DNA from: Nageia nagi | Taxonomy: Eukaryota > Pinophyta | Length of the DNA: 64,000 nt | Assembly: GCA_050084985.1 (NCBI GenBank) | Contig: JBITNC010000001.1 | Span: 44,454,001-44,518,000, forward strand | Reading direction: 5' to 3' | Shown: positions 36,670 to 48,971 of the stretch, one piece after another | Numbering within the stretch: the stretch's first letter is position 1 | Layout: each line of letters starts with the position of its first letter | Made by a program: the position numbers and the translations under genes | The notes under the pieces: generated by a model | Database searches by the model: none | Seen by the model: only the letters and a program-made list of their open reading frames with translations | What the model was told of the DNA's origin: nothing

Positions 36670-38529
36670 TGATTGGTATAGCATAACATCAAGGGTTTGG
36701 TATAGTCATGTTCTCTATTGCTTGCAATGGTAGGTTCTTTGAAAGAGAGAAAGTGGTGGGGATGCACTTGTGTTAGTTTTCTACTTAATCTTTGATTTAT
36801 AGGTTGGTTCCTATCTATATTTAAGGTCAAAAGTAGCAAGAAAGGAATAAAAAGATGAAGAGTTATAGGAAAGAGAAAAATAAATAAAAATAGCTAAAAA
36901 AAAAATTTACAATCTGAGCATTATAGCATAGGTAGCAATCCATAGCCAAGATTAAGAATAGTAAACTATCTCGCACCTAGGGTCTCACAATCACAATACA
37001 TATCCATAATTTGAAGAGAGCATTTCACACATAACATTCACAAAAGCAATAATAGCCACTTTGTTGCAAGAGGGAAAAGAATTATCTATTTTTATATCAT
37101 ATGTGAATAACTCTTACATATTTGGGCAAATTTACTAAAATGTCTAACCTTTTTTATTTCTAAAAGCTAGCTATTTATACAACTTCCCCCCTCCTTGGGT
37201 GGTTGGATTTCATTAATATACATAACTACTAGCATTGAATGAAATAACTAAAACAACACTATTTATATAAATGTTACAACTATGCTAGATTACATAGTGA
37301 ATAAGTACTAATCAACATAGCTATCTGGGAATTTGTAATTACTAATCAACCATATCCATAGAGCTATAATCCTTCTAACATGTCATTTACTACTCCTTCT
37401 TTGACCCTATAGCTGATTGAATATAGCACTATAGCTGATTGAAGATAGCACTATAACTAATTGAGTAATTATTTGATTACACATTGATTGGTATCATCTA
37501 GTATTATGATCTATCAGCTGCTATCTACTTCTTTGCAATCTTTATGATCTCTACTATAGATGTTAGTAATCAAAGTAATGGTGATTGATAGACATTATAT
37601 TCACTTGGTTCAAGAAAAACTACCACTATTATGTGGAAATGAGTCAATGTTGACACATTAACAGGGCCTTGGGGGTCAAACACTTAAGATGAAGTGGACC
37701 TAGGTGTTCTTTCATATGCATTACTCTTACACTTACTTAGCAAGCTCTATGTTCTTCTTTTGGGCTTTGTTAATGATCTGGTTCTATCAAGACCCATAGA
37801 TTTTTACCAAAAAATGTGATGTCATCTCTTAGAATTGGTAGGCTTTATTGATGTTCTTCAAAAATCTACACCTGCCATTGCTTACTCCAAGACCCATTGA
37901 TTCTCACCAAAAAATGTGACATCATGTCTCAGAATCGAGGGGCTCTATTGATGTTCTTCAAAAATCTACACTTGCCATTGCTTACTTTGGGATCCATTGA
38001 TTTTTATCAAAAAATGTGATGTCATGTCTCAGAATAAGTGGGCCCTATTGATGTTCTTCAAAAATCTACACCTGCCATTGCTTACTCTAGGAATTCTTAA
38101 GGCAATAACTAAATTCTTGGATAGTTTTGAATACATGAATTGGGTATTTTTACAATTATCCCAAGTAGCTTGAAGGGTATGACATAACTCTTGAGTTCTC
38201 TTAACTCCTGAGTACTAAATACTAAAAGAATAAATAATGGCATAACTACTATTTGATGTAACTCATGGGTATCCTTATTTACATAATTCCTAGTCACTAA
38301 GAAAATAATATGGATCCTAACACTTTGAGGAAAATAAATGATAAGAGGAGGGATTAAGAATGAAAGAATACAAAAATTTACAACTCATGAAGACTCTAAG
38401 AGAATAATATCCCTCCCGGGCACTCTTATATACATAACTCCTAAGCACTAAAGAATAAAAGAATGAAGAATAAAAAATAATAGAATTACCTCAATTTTAG
38501 AGTGTAATTCTAAAGGAACACAATCTTCT
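36670..38529 (-). repeat. Element III 3' LTR
   Basis: Aligns over its full length with 48972-50834, with long near-identical runs near 36830 and 49130 (GTCAAAAGTAGCAAGAAAGG). The plus-strand ends are TGATTGG and ATCTTCT. It holds three 100-bp tandem units at 37791-38090. Confidence 0.92.
37791..38090. repeat. 100-bp tandem repeat, three units, in 3' LTR of element III
   Basis: Units start at 37791, 37891 and 37991, exactly 100 bp apart. Each contains CCATTGATTTT-like sequence, AAAAAATGTGA, CTATTGATGTTCTTCAAAAA and GCCATTGCTTACT. The array lies about 440-740 bp from the LTR start in element orientation. Confidence 0.95.
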
Positions 38530-38599
38530 AGTGACTCTTGGGATCTCTATGTGCTGGAGAATAGAACCCTTTAACTGTTGCTCCTAGTGGTTTGCCTAG

Positions 38600-41500
38600 A
38601 AGTGGACCTAGTTACAATCTCAACTACTACCATTAGGTATGGTGGGAGGAACAATTACATTATTTTATTTAGATCACTTAGATATTTATAATTTACTTGT
38701 GATAAGATAGGGGATGCCTTAATCTTCTCTATATCTACTTTGAACCCTACTAGGACATTGTTTAGCCTTCTAGCATGTTAAAATTTTGTAATGGCTTCCT
38801 GAGCCAACTCATTTATTTATTACAAGTTTGAGATTTGTTTCTCAAAAAAAGATTATTCTAGGAATTGAATGGTATTGGATACCTAATTGGTAGCACTAAC
38901 CTGTACATTCTACTCTTCTCATAATTTAGGAGCTTTCATTTCAATTAAATAATTAAAGAATTTGTTAATAAATCCCAGCTCTATTGTGAGCTAGTGTTTA
39001 TTTATGTCCATGTTGAATACCAAAATTTGGAGTTCACAAATATCTTGAATCCTCTTCTGATATAACTATTTTGGCTTAGAAGAGACTGCTATGAACTCCT
39101 TTTCAATCAAAATTCTCCTATAGACTTGCATCCTTCCTAATATTACTCTGGGTATATCCAAAGCCAACTTATGAAGAGCATTTTGAGAATAGAATTCCTT
39201 GATGACCTATATAGTTTCCTCCTTGAGTAGATGCAAATGAGATAATGTTATCATTCTATCATTGACTTGCTCCACCAAGGATTTTTTAAAATTCTTCATG
39301 AGCAGTACCAAGTTTACATTGTCATCAGATAGAACTTTATTTGTTGTAGCTATAGTTTACATCTCAACCTCAAACTATTTGATTTTTTTAGCATTGATGA
39401 CTACAACCTAAGCTTTGAGCTCTTCTATCATTTGATTTGTAGCATCCAACTTAGCTCTTATTGTTGCCATGTTCTTATTGAACTCTACTTTCTTCTTTTC
39501 AAGTCTTCCAATCAATTCTTTATTCTTAATCTACAACCCATCTATTATTTTATCTCTAAGGGAGTAGTATTTCTTATACTAATCAATTTTCTTATTCAAT
39601 TTCTCTTAGTCTCCATTGCTTAAAGAATTTTACTGATTTCCATTGAAGTATTTACAAGAAATCTAGACTAGTCAATCATCGATGCACTTTGTATATTTAC
39701 ATCAATGATGGTTGTGGGAGTAATATCTAGCTACCCTTCTTTGAAATGCATCTATGCAATTTTAATATCTCCCATATCTATTAATTTACTCAAAATTCTC
39801 AACTATTGCTTAGGGAGCATAGGAGACTTATTAACAAAATTCACCCAATCAATGGTATCTATAATTTATGTAGAAACAATTTACTTTATTTCCTCTTGTG
39901 AGGCTATAAGAATAAAAGAATGGGTAGTAATAACTCCACCTAAAATAGGTGTCTCTACTTGTTTTATCGATTGGGATTACTAGTGAGGTGTTAAATGTTG
40001 GACTTTTGGTTCAAGCTTTGCTTCTTCCATCTCCTCACCTTATTCCTTAGGCTTATCAATTGGGCCAGATTCCTTTTTATTGGGTTTATCATCATCATCA
40101 TTATCTCCTGATCCTCCTCTGGGTGTAGCTGCTACAATCCTACTAGCTTTAGGTACACTTCCCCTACTTTGTTGAAGTTAGCTTTATCCCTCTTCTAGGG
40201 TTTATATTTATTTTTATGCTTGAACTTCTTTTGTAACACTAGTATTTGTATCCTGTGGCTCTTTAAACTCTTTTATGTCAAAAATTTCTATTTCTTTTAT
40301 TACCACCTTTGGAACTTCTTCTATTACCTTCAAAGGTGAAGGTATAATCATTTGTGACTATGACCTTGCTGTAGTCAATTAGGGCTTCTTTATAGGCTTT
40401 TGTTCCTTCTCCAGTATCTGTTACCTTTGAGCAAAACTTTAAACTTTGTTTTTCTTTTTGGGAGAAGGTTCTTAGGAAGAGGTGGTGGTGTCTAAAGGGT
40501 CTTGTTCTCCATTTTTTGGAATTTCAACCATGCTAGATGGTTGTCTTGTCTATATTAGCCTCATCCTTGCAACAAGTTTTCCCTAAAAATGAAGAGGAAG
40601 GGGCTATCCCAACTTCAATAGAAGATCTTTTCTATACTTTGCTTCCTAGTACTTATCATATTTGAATTTTTCAAATAATTCACTCTCAATGTGGTGAATT
40701 TTTGTAGTGTATTCAAATTTGAATCTTGTAAAATAATGAATTTTATTGGTACCCCACCCAAGATATGCTAACTAGGTGAGGACCTCTAGGTTTAAGAAAA
40801 AATCTTATCTCTTATTTTCCTAGTTCCTATACTTTTCTATTCCCTTAAAGGCCATATAGGCCTTATTTAGGGGTATAAATTCCCAATTTGGGTACATTTC
40901 TACTTCCTGTTCAATCTTATTTACAAAATATTCTATATGGGGCCTACTATCATGGATAAATGCTAAACATTTTTTGCTATACCTTATTATTTGGGTCATC
41001 TCCTCTGATGGGTCATACATTCATGCAATTTTCACCTTATCCAACTTGAAATTTTGTACAATGAATTGGGCTATACTATCTTTACATCCTATCTCTAAAA
41101 TAGTAAAATTTTCAGAAGTTGGTATATCTATAATAGACTTAAAGTACCCCTAAACCCATATTTTCTTTCTATGGTACAAATCTATCTACCCATCTCTATT
41201 GAATATAACTGAGGGTTTACATATTTAGGTAGTAAGAAGTGTCTCTCAAAATACCCATACCTAATTATTATAGTGTAGATTTTTAGGAAGTACTAATCAT
41301 CAATTTTATTTCCTCCTTATAGCTCTCTCATTGTACTTTTGTGCAACTTATTAGGGAGTTTTTCAATCAAAATTTTTACTATTGTTGCATAGAACTTATC
41401 CATGAATTCATAGTAGTATCCATGGAACTTAGTCAAAATTGGTACCATTAGGTCAATTGGTACTAGTGCAGTACTAGAACTTGTCGGCTCAACTAGGAGT

Positions 41501-42388
41501 CCTACCTCTATAAGTTTGTCTAAATTTTGATGGACAAAGATCCACCAAAGATATGAGGAATGCCTAAAGTTTGACTTTTCAATTTTAAATAGACACCTCT
41601 TAATTTCTTCAATTATAAAAGTTGGGAAGTTATAGCAGATGTGAGCCTCTAAAATGTTATAAGCCATACACACCATGGCTTCATATACTTCAATCTAGGT
41701 CTTCTTTCCCAAGATGATTACCAATGCTTGCAGCACTTCTCTATCCTTATTTCTTTCAAAAAGTGTTATCTAATAGCTCAGTAAGAGTTTAGATTTTCTA
41801 CTATCTTGGTGTCTCCCATTGATCCAGCTCAGCACTTCATCTTTATTGATATAAAAATCATGCTTCTCCTTCGTCAAATCAATTTATTTTTTGACATGAA
41901 ACATCCAATCTATTGGAACAATAAATACTTGGATGATGGAGTCAAGAGAGTAATCCAGCATAGCTTCAAACCTAGATTCAAATGTATCTTCCTCTTTAGT
42001 GCTTTTAAACATTCCAATTTGGTACCCCTTTTTATTATGCCTATATGCAAGGGAGTATAAGGGCTCAAGGTAGGTGAAGGACTCATAGGGCACATAATAT
42101 GCTAGGCCCCTAGTCAATCATGACATCTCTCTTCAAATGAGTAAGTGATTTCCCCTTCTCGATCACTTCAGGTGTTTTAAGCTATAGAAGAATATGAGTA
42201 GGGTTAGCTCTCCATGTATCCATATGACTAATTACCCCCATCTTAATCTAGTTTATTCCTAGTTCATTCTTGAGATACTCTTCTTATAAGGAAAGTAGGT
42301 TAGGATTGAGTTCTTCTACTTTGGCTACATAGGATGACTGAGAGTTTACCATGATATTAACACCCTTTTTTGAACCTTTGGTTGTCAT
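38600..42388 (-). pseudogene. Element III extra coding region downstream of integrase (unknown protein)
   Basis: Sense-strand coding sequence of about 3.8 kb between integrase and the 3' LTR. It starts at 42388 with MTTKGSKKGVNIMVNSQSSY and can be followed in mostly one frame with scattered stops, many at former CAA, CAG or TGG codons. Open blocks lie at 42117-41884 (YESFTYLEPLYSLAYRHNK), 41676-41317 (IEEIKRCLFKIEKSNFRHSS, VPILTKFHGYYYEFMDKFYA) and 41020-40820 (MYDPSEEMTQIIRYSKKCLA). A Lys/Pro/Ser-rich stretch with an acidic run, GGSGDNDDDDKPNKKES, is near 40100, and a probable coiled-coil-like Lys/Glu/Ile-rich part follows to about 39000. I recognise no family. It is not gag, pol or an envelope: no signal peptide or clear membrane span is seen. 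Element proteins of this kind are known as additional ORFs in some plant Tat elements, but this one is not identified. Confidence 0.65.
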
Positions 42389-42999
42389 TTCAAAATAGTA
42401 ATCTAGGTAATGCAAGGCCTTGCAACTTTTCTCTCTTTCAACACAACTTAGCTCTAAAATCTGTAAGCTTTGAATGCTTTGAAGACTTATGTGCTTGAAA
42501 TTGGCAAGATTGGCAAGATTTATATTAATGAAAATTACTTCTTAAGGATATCGAGAATCATGCATTGTAAGGATTGAACTGACATAGGTTGGATTAGTAA
42601 ATTTAATACACATTAGTCTTAACTTATTGTACTTATGTGACAGTTCATGAAATTCAAGGAAATCTCTCTTTAAGTGCTATTTTATTTAGTGATAGCTAAG
42701 TAGTATGCCAGCATTAACTCTTGACAAAGCTAAATTAAAGTTGATAGCTAAGTAGTACATTGATATTAACTCTTAATAAAATTAAATTAAAATTGAGCAT
42801 TAATAGCTACTTTTGAAAATTATGCATAATTTTTTTAAATAAATTTATAATATACAATGCTTTATGGTAGTACAAACTTACCTCATCACATGATAATGTT
42901 TTAAATAGATCTTATTGATGGGAATAGGTAATTCCCAAGACTTGATAATATCTTGTAATTTGAATGCATTATTTTGCATAGCCTAGGTGATGATGTAAG

Positions 43000-43990
43000 G
43001 CTCATTCCAAAGAGAGTCAAATTTTTGTTATCTTCCAAGCATTTCTCTTTTCTCATCCCATTTTAGGACAATATCACTTGGTTCAAACTTCACCTAGGAA
43101 GACTTTTTCTTATTAAACCACCTCTTGATGATGTGCTGGCAATGCTGGAATGACTCATATGTTTTGTTTCAATCTTCCTCTAATTTTAGGAGCTGACTAT
43201 ATCTGGATTATAGTGGCTCAAAGTCATGGTCTTCAATTTCTTATAGGATTTTCAAAGCTGGTAACTCCATATGTACTAGCAACATAGGTCTTTTACCATA
43301 TACCAATGCATACGAGGATGTCTTTATTGCTAATTTCATACTGATTCCATCAGCCCATAATGTAAAGTCTAATTATGTATGTGACTATTTGGGATTCCCT
43401 TCAATTATTCTCTTGATGATGCAAATTAGATTTTTATTAGTCAACTCGGCTAACTCATTACCTTATGGGTAATAGTTTGAAGAGAATAACTAGTACACTC
43501 CATACTAAGCTATAAAGCTTGATAAATTACATCTAGTAAATGCTAGACCATTATCTAACACTATAGTCTATGGGATTCCAAAGTGAATGATTATCCTTTT
43601 AATCATTTCTATCATCGCTTCTTGATTTGCATTTTTGCATGGCATAGCCTCTGACCATCTAGTATAGTAGTTTGTTGCAGTCAAAATAAACTTATGGCCT
43701 ATTGAAGAATTTGGGTTTATGACACTAATAAAGTCCATGCCCCATTATTGAAAAGGCTCTTCAACTACCATAGGTTTGAGAGGCATTGTAGCTTGTCTTC
43801 TCTTTCCCACAAATCTATTGGACTTATCACATTCCCAAGCAATGTTGAATGAATCTTAAAGTATAATGGGCCAATAATATCTAGCTTGTAATACCTTTGC
43901 TATTATAGTTGGTCCATTGTAACGCCTGCCAGAGAATCTGTAATGAAATTCATGGAATATTCTATAGGATTCATCTTGAGTCACACATCT
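43000..43990 (-). pseudogene. Element III integrase
   Basis: The minus strand encodes the integrase core: EPFQ then WGMDFISVINPNSSIGHKFI near 43760, ATNYYTRWSEAMPCKNANQ near 43670, IVLDNGLAF near 43560, and ELAELTNKNLICIIKRII near 43440. These give the D, D and E of the catalytic triad. The C-terminal part follows with YALVYGKRPMLLVHMELPAL near 43300 and VKFEPSDIVLKWDEKREML near 43070. A Trp codon before GMDF has become a stop and several other stops occur. No chromodomain follows, consistent with a Tat-type element; the extra coding region starts about 600 bp downstream. Confidence 0.86.
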
Positions 43991-44099
43991 AAGAAGGGTC
44001 TGATCAAATTTTTTTTGTATAAATGATCATCTATCATGATAAATTTAAGGACATGCAACCTAAATCTCCTTCTTTAGAATCTATTTAGAGCTTCAAGGC

Positions 44100-45300
44100 A
44101 CCTGACTATTTGAAAATAAACCATGATTTGCTTAATACAATCAGATTGATCATATGTGAAGCTTTAGTCATATTTTTATAGAGATATCTACCCTTAATTA
44201 GCTTGGTTGGCTTAATTTCTATGTCATATTCCATTATTTTAGTGATCCAACTAGCCTTTCCTTCACCTAGATCTCTTTGTATAATATAATTTCTTACATT
44301 TGGATGAATAGTATATACAAGGATTCTATTGTGGGATACATAATGGTTGAATTTTTTAAGCCCCTTCATAATGGAAAACATTTTATTTTTAATAAATGAG
44401 TACCTTTTTTGGTGTTGATGTAGTGTTTGACTATGAAAGGTAATCAGGTGTTCTTCATTATTATCATCCTTCTATGCAAGAATTGCATTAATGCTTCTAT
44501 GTGCTCCATGTGCATACATGATGAAATCTTTTGACATATCAAAATTTTAAACATAGGGGCTTTTGTTATAGCTTTTTTTATCTCTTTGAAGGCTACTTTT
44601 GCTTCACATGATTAGAAAAATACATCTTTCTTTAGCATTGAAGTGATTGAGATATAATTTTTGAAAAATTATTAATAAATTTCTTAATAAAATTGATCTA
44701 ACCAAGGAATGACTGTAAGGCCTTCTTGTTAGAGGGGAGTGGTAATGCTTCTATAGCTTTTACTCTATCAGGATCAATTGCTAGTCCCTCTTTTGAAACA
44801 ATGTGGCCAAGTAACTTTCCTTGGTTGACCATAAAAATTGACTTTTTTGGGTTGATTGAAATGCCAAATTTCATGTATCTTTTAAATATTGATCTTAGAT
44901 GTCCAAGTGATCACTTCTACTTCTAGAAAAGACAATGATATCATCTAGATAAATCAGTCTAATCTTATTTATTATCTCACCAAATGCATGATCCATGGCT
45001 CTTTGAAAAGTAGCTCTTGCATGAGAAAGAACAAATGGCATTCTTTGAAAAGCAAATGTTCTCCATTTAGTTGTAAATGCTAGTTTGAATTGATCTTCAT
45101 CCTTCACCCAAATTTGGTTAAATCTTAAGTAACCATCAATCATTGAAAAATAGCAAGCTTTGGCTACTATATGCAAGATCTGCTCCATAGGAGGGAGAGG
45201 ATAATTATCTTTAAGGGACACTTTATTCAAATTTCTAAAATCAACAAAAAAATTTGATTTCTCCACTTTTATTTCTAATAGGAACTAGATTTGCAACCCA
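44100..45300 (-). pseudogene. Element III reverse transcriptase and RNase H
   Basis: A 123-codon frame at 45266-44895 holds the RT palm: VDFRNLNKVSLKDNYPLPPM, GYLRFNQIWVKDEDQFKLAF, FQRMPFVLSHARATFQRAMD and an intact YLDD box (44940-44951) followed by IIVFSRSRSDHL. The RNase H follows with frameshifts: the DP segment near 44780, ASIDPD-like text, the fingers around 44480, and HYVSHNRILVYTIHPNVRNY at 44381-44106, with WITKIMEYDIEIKPTKLIKG. Gypsy-type order. Stops between 44900 and 44400 break the frame. It lies downstream of another RNase H (45860-46290), which is unusual. Confidence 0.87.
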
Positions 45301-45859
45301 AGAAGAATGCTTGATAGAATAAATGATTTTTAAATCAAAGAGCTTGATTAACTCCTATTTTATAGCTTTTTCTATCTTTGGGTTGATTGGTATCTATTTT
45401 TGGCTATATGTTTTGACCTTTAGTTCAAGCTCAATCATGTGTTGGATGACATCTTTGTCATATGTCTTAAGATCATCATAAGTCTAGGCAATTACTTGGG
45501 AAAACTCATGATAAATCTAAGACATAGCAACTTTTTCTACATCAAAACACTTTGAACTAATTTTTATAAACTTCTTGAGTTCTATCTCTAGCTCAACATA
45601 ATTCTTCTTTATGATGATCGAGGACTTAGCCTTTAGGACATCTTCTGAATCAAATAGCCTTTCAAAAGAGAGCAATCCTTTTGGTATAACATTGTTTTTG
45701 AGTTGAATGACATCTAATTCTTAAAAATAATCACACATTTCTTAAGTACCAAAAGTGTGAGCCATTGCTTCATGTATGAAGAAATTTATGATATGCTCAT
45801 CAGAATTAAATACTTGCCAAAAGTTTGCAACATTGGGTACTTAAGGCCTACACTAGACT

Positions 45860-46290
45860 TTGGCTCCAAGAGTTCTTCTTTTATAATGAGTAGGATTACA
45901 ACATGCCCCTCTTCCAACAAGTGCATCAGCTATTTAGTTGTGCCTTCTAGGAATAGATATAAAATTGATAGCCAAAAATGACTCCAATAAATCTCACATT
46001 CTATTCCTATAGTTCTTTAGATAATGATATTTTGCATTGATCTAATTTTTAACCTATTTGATGACTAATTTAGAATCACCATGGACAAGCAAGCATCTAA
46101 TGCCTATATTGATTGCTTTAGATAACCCTAAATAAAGGGCTTCATATTTAGCAACATTATTTATACAAGTCCATGTGAATCAGAAAGAGAATCTTTTGGT
46201 AATTCCCTTAGAAGATTTGAAGACCACTCTAGCTCCACATCCATGTCTACATCATAAACCATCAAAATACATTGTCCATACCTCATGTTC
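45860..46290 (-). pseudogene. Element III additional RNase H, upstream of RT
   Basis: The minus strand reads VWTMYFDGL at 46280, then CRHGCGARVVFKSSKGI, NNVAKYEALYLGLSKAINIG near 46150, CLLVHGDSKLVIK near 46080, and a last block ending IADALVG near 45925. These supply the four acidic residues (DFDG-type Asp, YEA Glu, GDS Asp, ADA Asp) of an RNase H. The sequence is of the plant/archaeal-like RNase H type found as a second RNase H in Tat elements. Several stops interrupt it. It sits between protease and RT, whereas in element II the second RNase H follows the first, after RT. Confidence 0.8.
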
Positions 46291-46529
46291 TTTATCAGCA
46301 ATGACTAAGATTGGTTGAACTTTCTCATATAGATAATAAATTTCCATGTCAACATCTATCACATGATAATTTAGATTATTTGTTGAAAGAATTTTAGTTG
46401 TTAGTAGTGATTCCCTCAGTGTGTCACTTTCAAATACCTCCATTGGTTGTGGATAATTCATACAATTTTGTTCATTAATCCTCTTGATATGGACAATTTT
46501 GGTGCCTTCATTCAAAATCTTTACCTATT

Positions 46530-48960
46530 TGTTTTGGAAAGGAAGCAAAAGATGACTATAGTCAAAGGCTAGGTACCCTCTCAATTTAGCAGTAAATTCT
46601 TTGAAAAGATATATTTTAAATAAACATGGAAGATCAACTACAATAATATCTTAGACAACATAAATATTAGGAAAGGTATTCAAGGTTATTTGAATACCTT
46701 TAACACTACCAACTACATCTACTAAGGAAGAATCTAATTGTATGACATCATCAATACATGTTGTAATGTACAACTTCATTTCATCTGCAACAACTTTAGG
46801 GATAATAGTAATTGCAACTCTAATATCAATCATACAATTGTTCACTACCCAACCTTCTAGTATTAGGGATAAATAGAAAGATGAGGGTCTTGTTATACCT
46901 ATTGGAGCTGGAGGGACAACTTTAGACATAGCATAGATAGGATTTTCTTCAGTTGTCCTTTTTTTACTATTTCTTAACTTTAAAGCTTCTTGCAAAAGAT
47001 CTAATTGACTTAGTATCTTTAATGCATCAAACATAATCATCCTAGAAGGAGTTTTCTTCAATTCTTCTATAATATTGTAAGGAGCATATGGGGTGGACTC
47101 ACTTGGTTTTGCTTGTTGATGTGTTCTAAAATGTTGAGTAGCCTTTTCTTTATGCTAATCAATGACAAAAGGATATCTCAACATATCAGGTCTTTCTTTC
47201 TATGGGACTTCTTTTCTCATTGAAATGGGGTTTGTTTCACCTGAGGCATTAGTACCTTGATTTATCAAAATAGTATCTAGATTAACTATGACTTGATGAT
47301 ATTGGATCTAAGGTTGAGCTAAGGGAGCCTTAGCTTTCTTGGGTTTAGGTTGGGCTTGAGTGGAAGCTTGATACTACTAAGTGGCTTGAGACTATTGTGG
47401 AACTACTGAAGAGGTTGCTCTAGTTTGAACATAATTTGCTTATTCTCTAGCATATCTTGGAATCCAAAAGTTGATAATTATGAGATCAGTAGTAGGATAT
47501 AAAGTAAGTTCTACCATCTGATCAAAATGTAACCCCAAATATTGATGTTGATACATCACACATGAATCTAGAAAATGAGGAGCTAAACATGGTGGACACC
47601 ATTTTGTAATGCTCAAAGCAACATTATCCATAGAACTAGTCATAACAACATTCTCAATTATTTTAAGAGGATTTGACTATTTTGGCTAGTTGACCTTGGG
47701 CTAGAATCTTGGTTGATACTTATTATCATATCTTTTATAATTAAAACCATTATTCTACCTTTCTTATAGAGTAAGCTTATTGGTTAGATTTCTAAGAGTT
47801 ACCTCCAACTACCTTATTCTCTCCTCTTCTTGAGATTTAGGTTCAATACCAATACTTATGGATGTAAGAGGGGGTAATGATGGTAGCTAATTTTGAATAA
47901 TAGCTTTGGGAGGAGGTGGTAAAGCCAAAACTCTAGGGTGACCTATTTATGGAGCCTATTTGGGAGGTAAATTTGGAAATACATGCATTATTATTCTAGG
48001 TTGCATTTTACCAGAGGACACTAGGGTATGTTCTGCAATTTTTATTATTTGGTAAAAATTTGGAATGTATCTCCTAACATAATAATAAGCATATTGAGGT
48101 TATAAATAAAAGCTTTTTTGTAATACACCAGAGCTTATGCATTCATTTCTTTAATACTTGGTAGTATGGACTTTCATGTTCTTTCAAATTTGATATTAGA
48201 ATCATCTATAGATTCATGAGGATGTCTTTTGATACATGCTATGAGGCTAAGGAACATGCTATCATCACCATCTATAGAAAATATTTTAATTACATCCTGA
48301 CATAACTCTCCCTATGAATTTATAGATTAGGGGGTAAGAGTTCTAAACCACTTGGCTACTTTGCCTTCAAAAGAGTGTGATAATATCCTAGTCATCATAG
48401 TTTCATCAATAATGTTGAAGCTTGAAGCCAATAAAGATACATCTTGATAATGCTTATCTGGAATCCTTTTAGAGCCATCATACTTAGGTAAAAATTTAAA
48501 ATTTTCTTGAGGTATAGGAGGTGAATTAATAGCTACAACCAAATGATGACTATTATTTCAAGCAAGAAAATATGTTGGTTAATCCATACTTAGAGAATGT
48601 ACAAGAGATGAAAGATTTTTTGGGAATGAGTCAAATACGACTGATAAGGGGTTGCCTTTAAAGGGATCAAGGGAGACAAAACCTAAGAAATCTTTTGACT
48701 AGTACTCCTATGAGGAATTGATAGCTCTTGAAACCTAGGCTATCTAAGGGAATTTTTAGCACTACTAGTTAGTCAACATTTTGAAGGTGCTAGGGTTCAA
48801 AACATTGACTAGTTGATATCAAAGTCACCAATAAGATTATAAGAACCTTATAATCTTGAAGGATTTAATTGATAACTTACCAAATAAGGCTATTAAGCCT
48901 AACAATGCCCACTAAATATGGAATTTAGCTCACATCCCATCGAGCATGCCAAAAATAAAA
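46530..48960 (-). pseudogene. Element III gag and protease
   Basis: Gag is at 48542-48100: FLPKYDGSKRIPDKHYQDV, FEGKVAKWFRTLTP and MFLSLIACIKRHPHESIDD, typical of plant gypsy gag. Near 47600 a zinc-knuckle-like CPPCLAPHFLDSC is followed by YQHQYLGLHF; its H spacing is one residue short of the usual CCHC. The protease region at 47061-46651 has MKKTPSRMIMFDALKIL, a Tat-type linker, then NNCMIDIRVAITIIPK, where the DSGA catalytic triad reads DIRV, so it would be inactive. The downstream segment YLAFDYSHLLLPFQNK near 46560 leads into the additional RNase H. Stops and a proline/glutamine-rich spacer lie between. Confidence 0.82.
48934..48950 (-). other. Possible primer binding site of element III
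   Basis: Minus-strand TTGGCATGCTCGATGGGAT lies about 21 bases after the 5' LTR and loosely resembles the tRNA-Asp PBS TGGCGCCGTTGCCGGGGA used by many Tat and Athila elements. The match is partial and CpG loss may explain some differences. Confidence 0.35.
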
Positions 48961-48971
48961 CTTGCTACTAT

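Noticed and set aside
38600-42388. Envelope-like gene in element III
   Set aside because: No signal peptide, cleavage site or clear transmembrane span; the composition looks like a soluble, Lys/Glu-rich protein.
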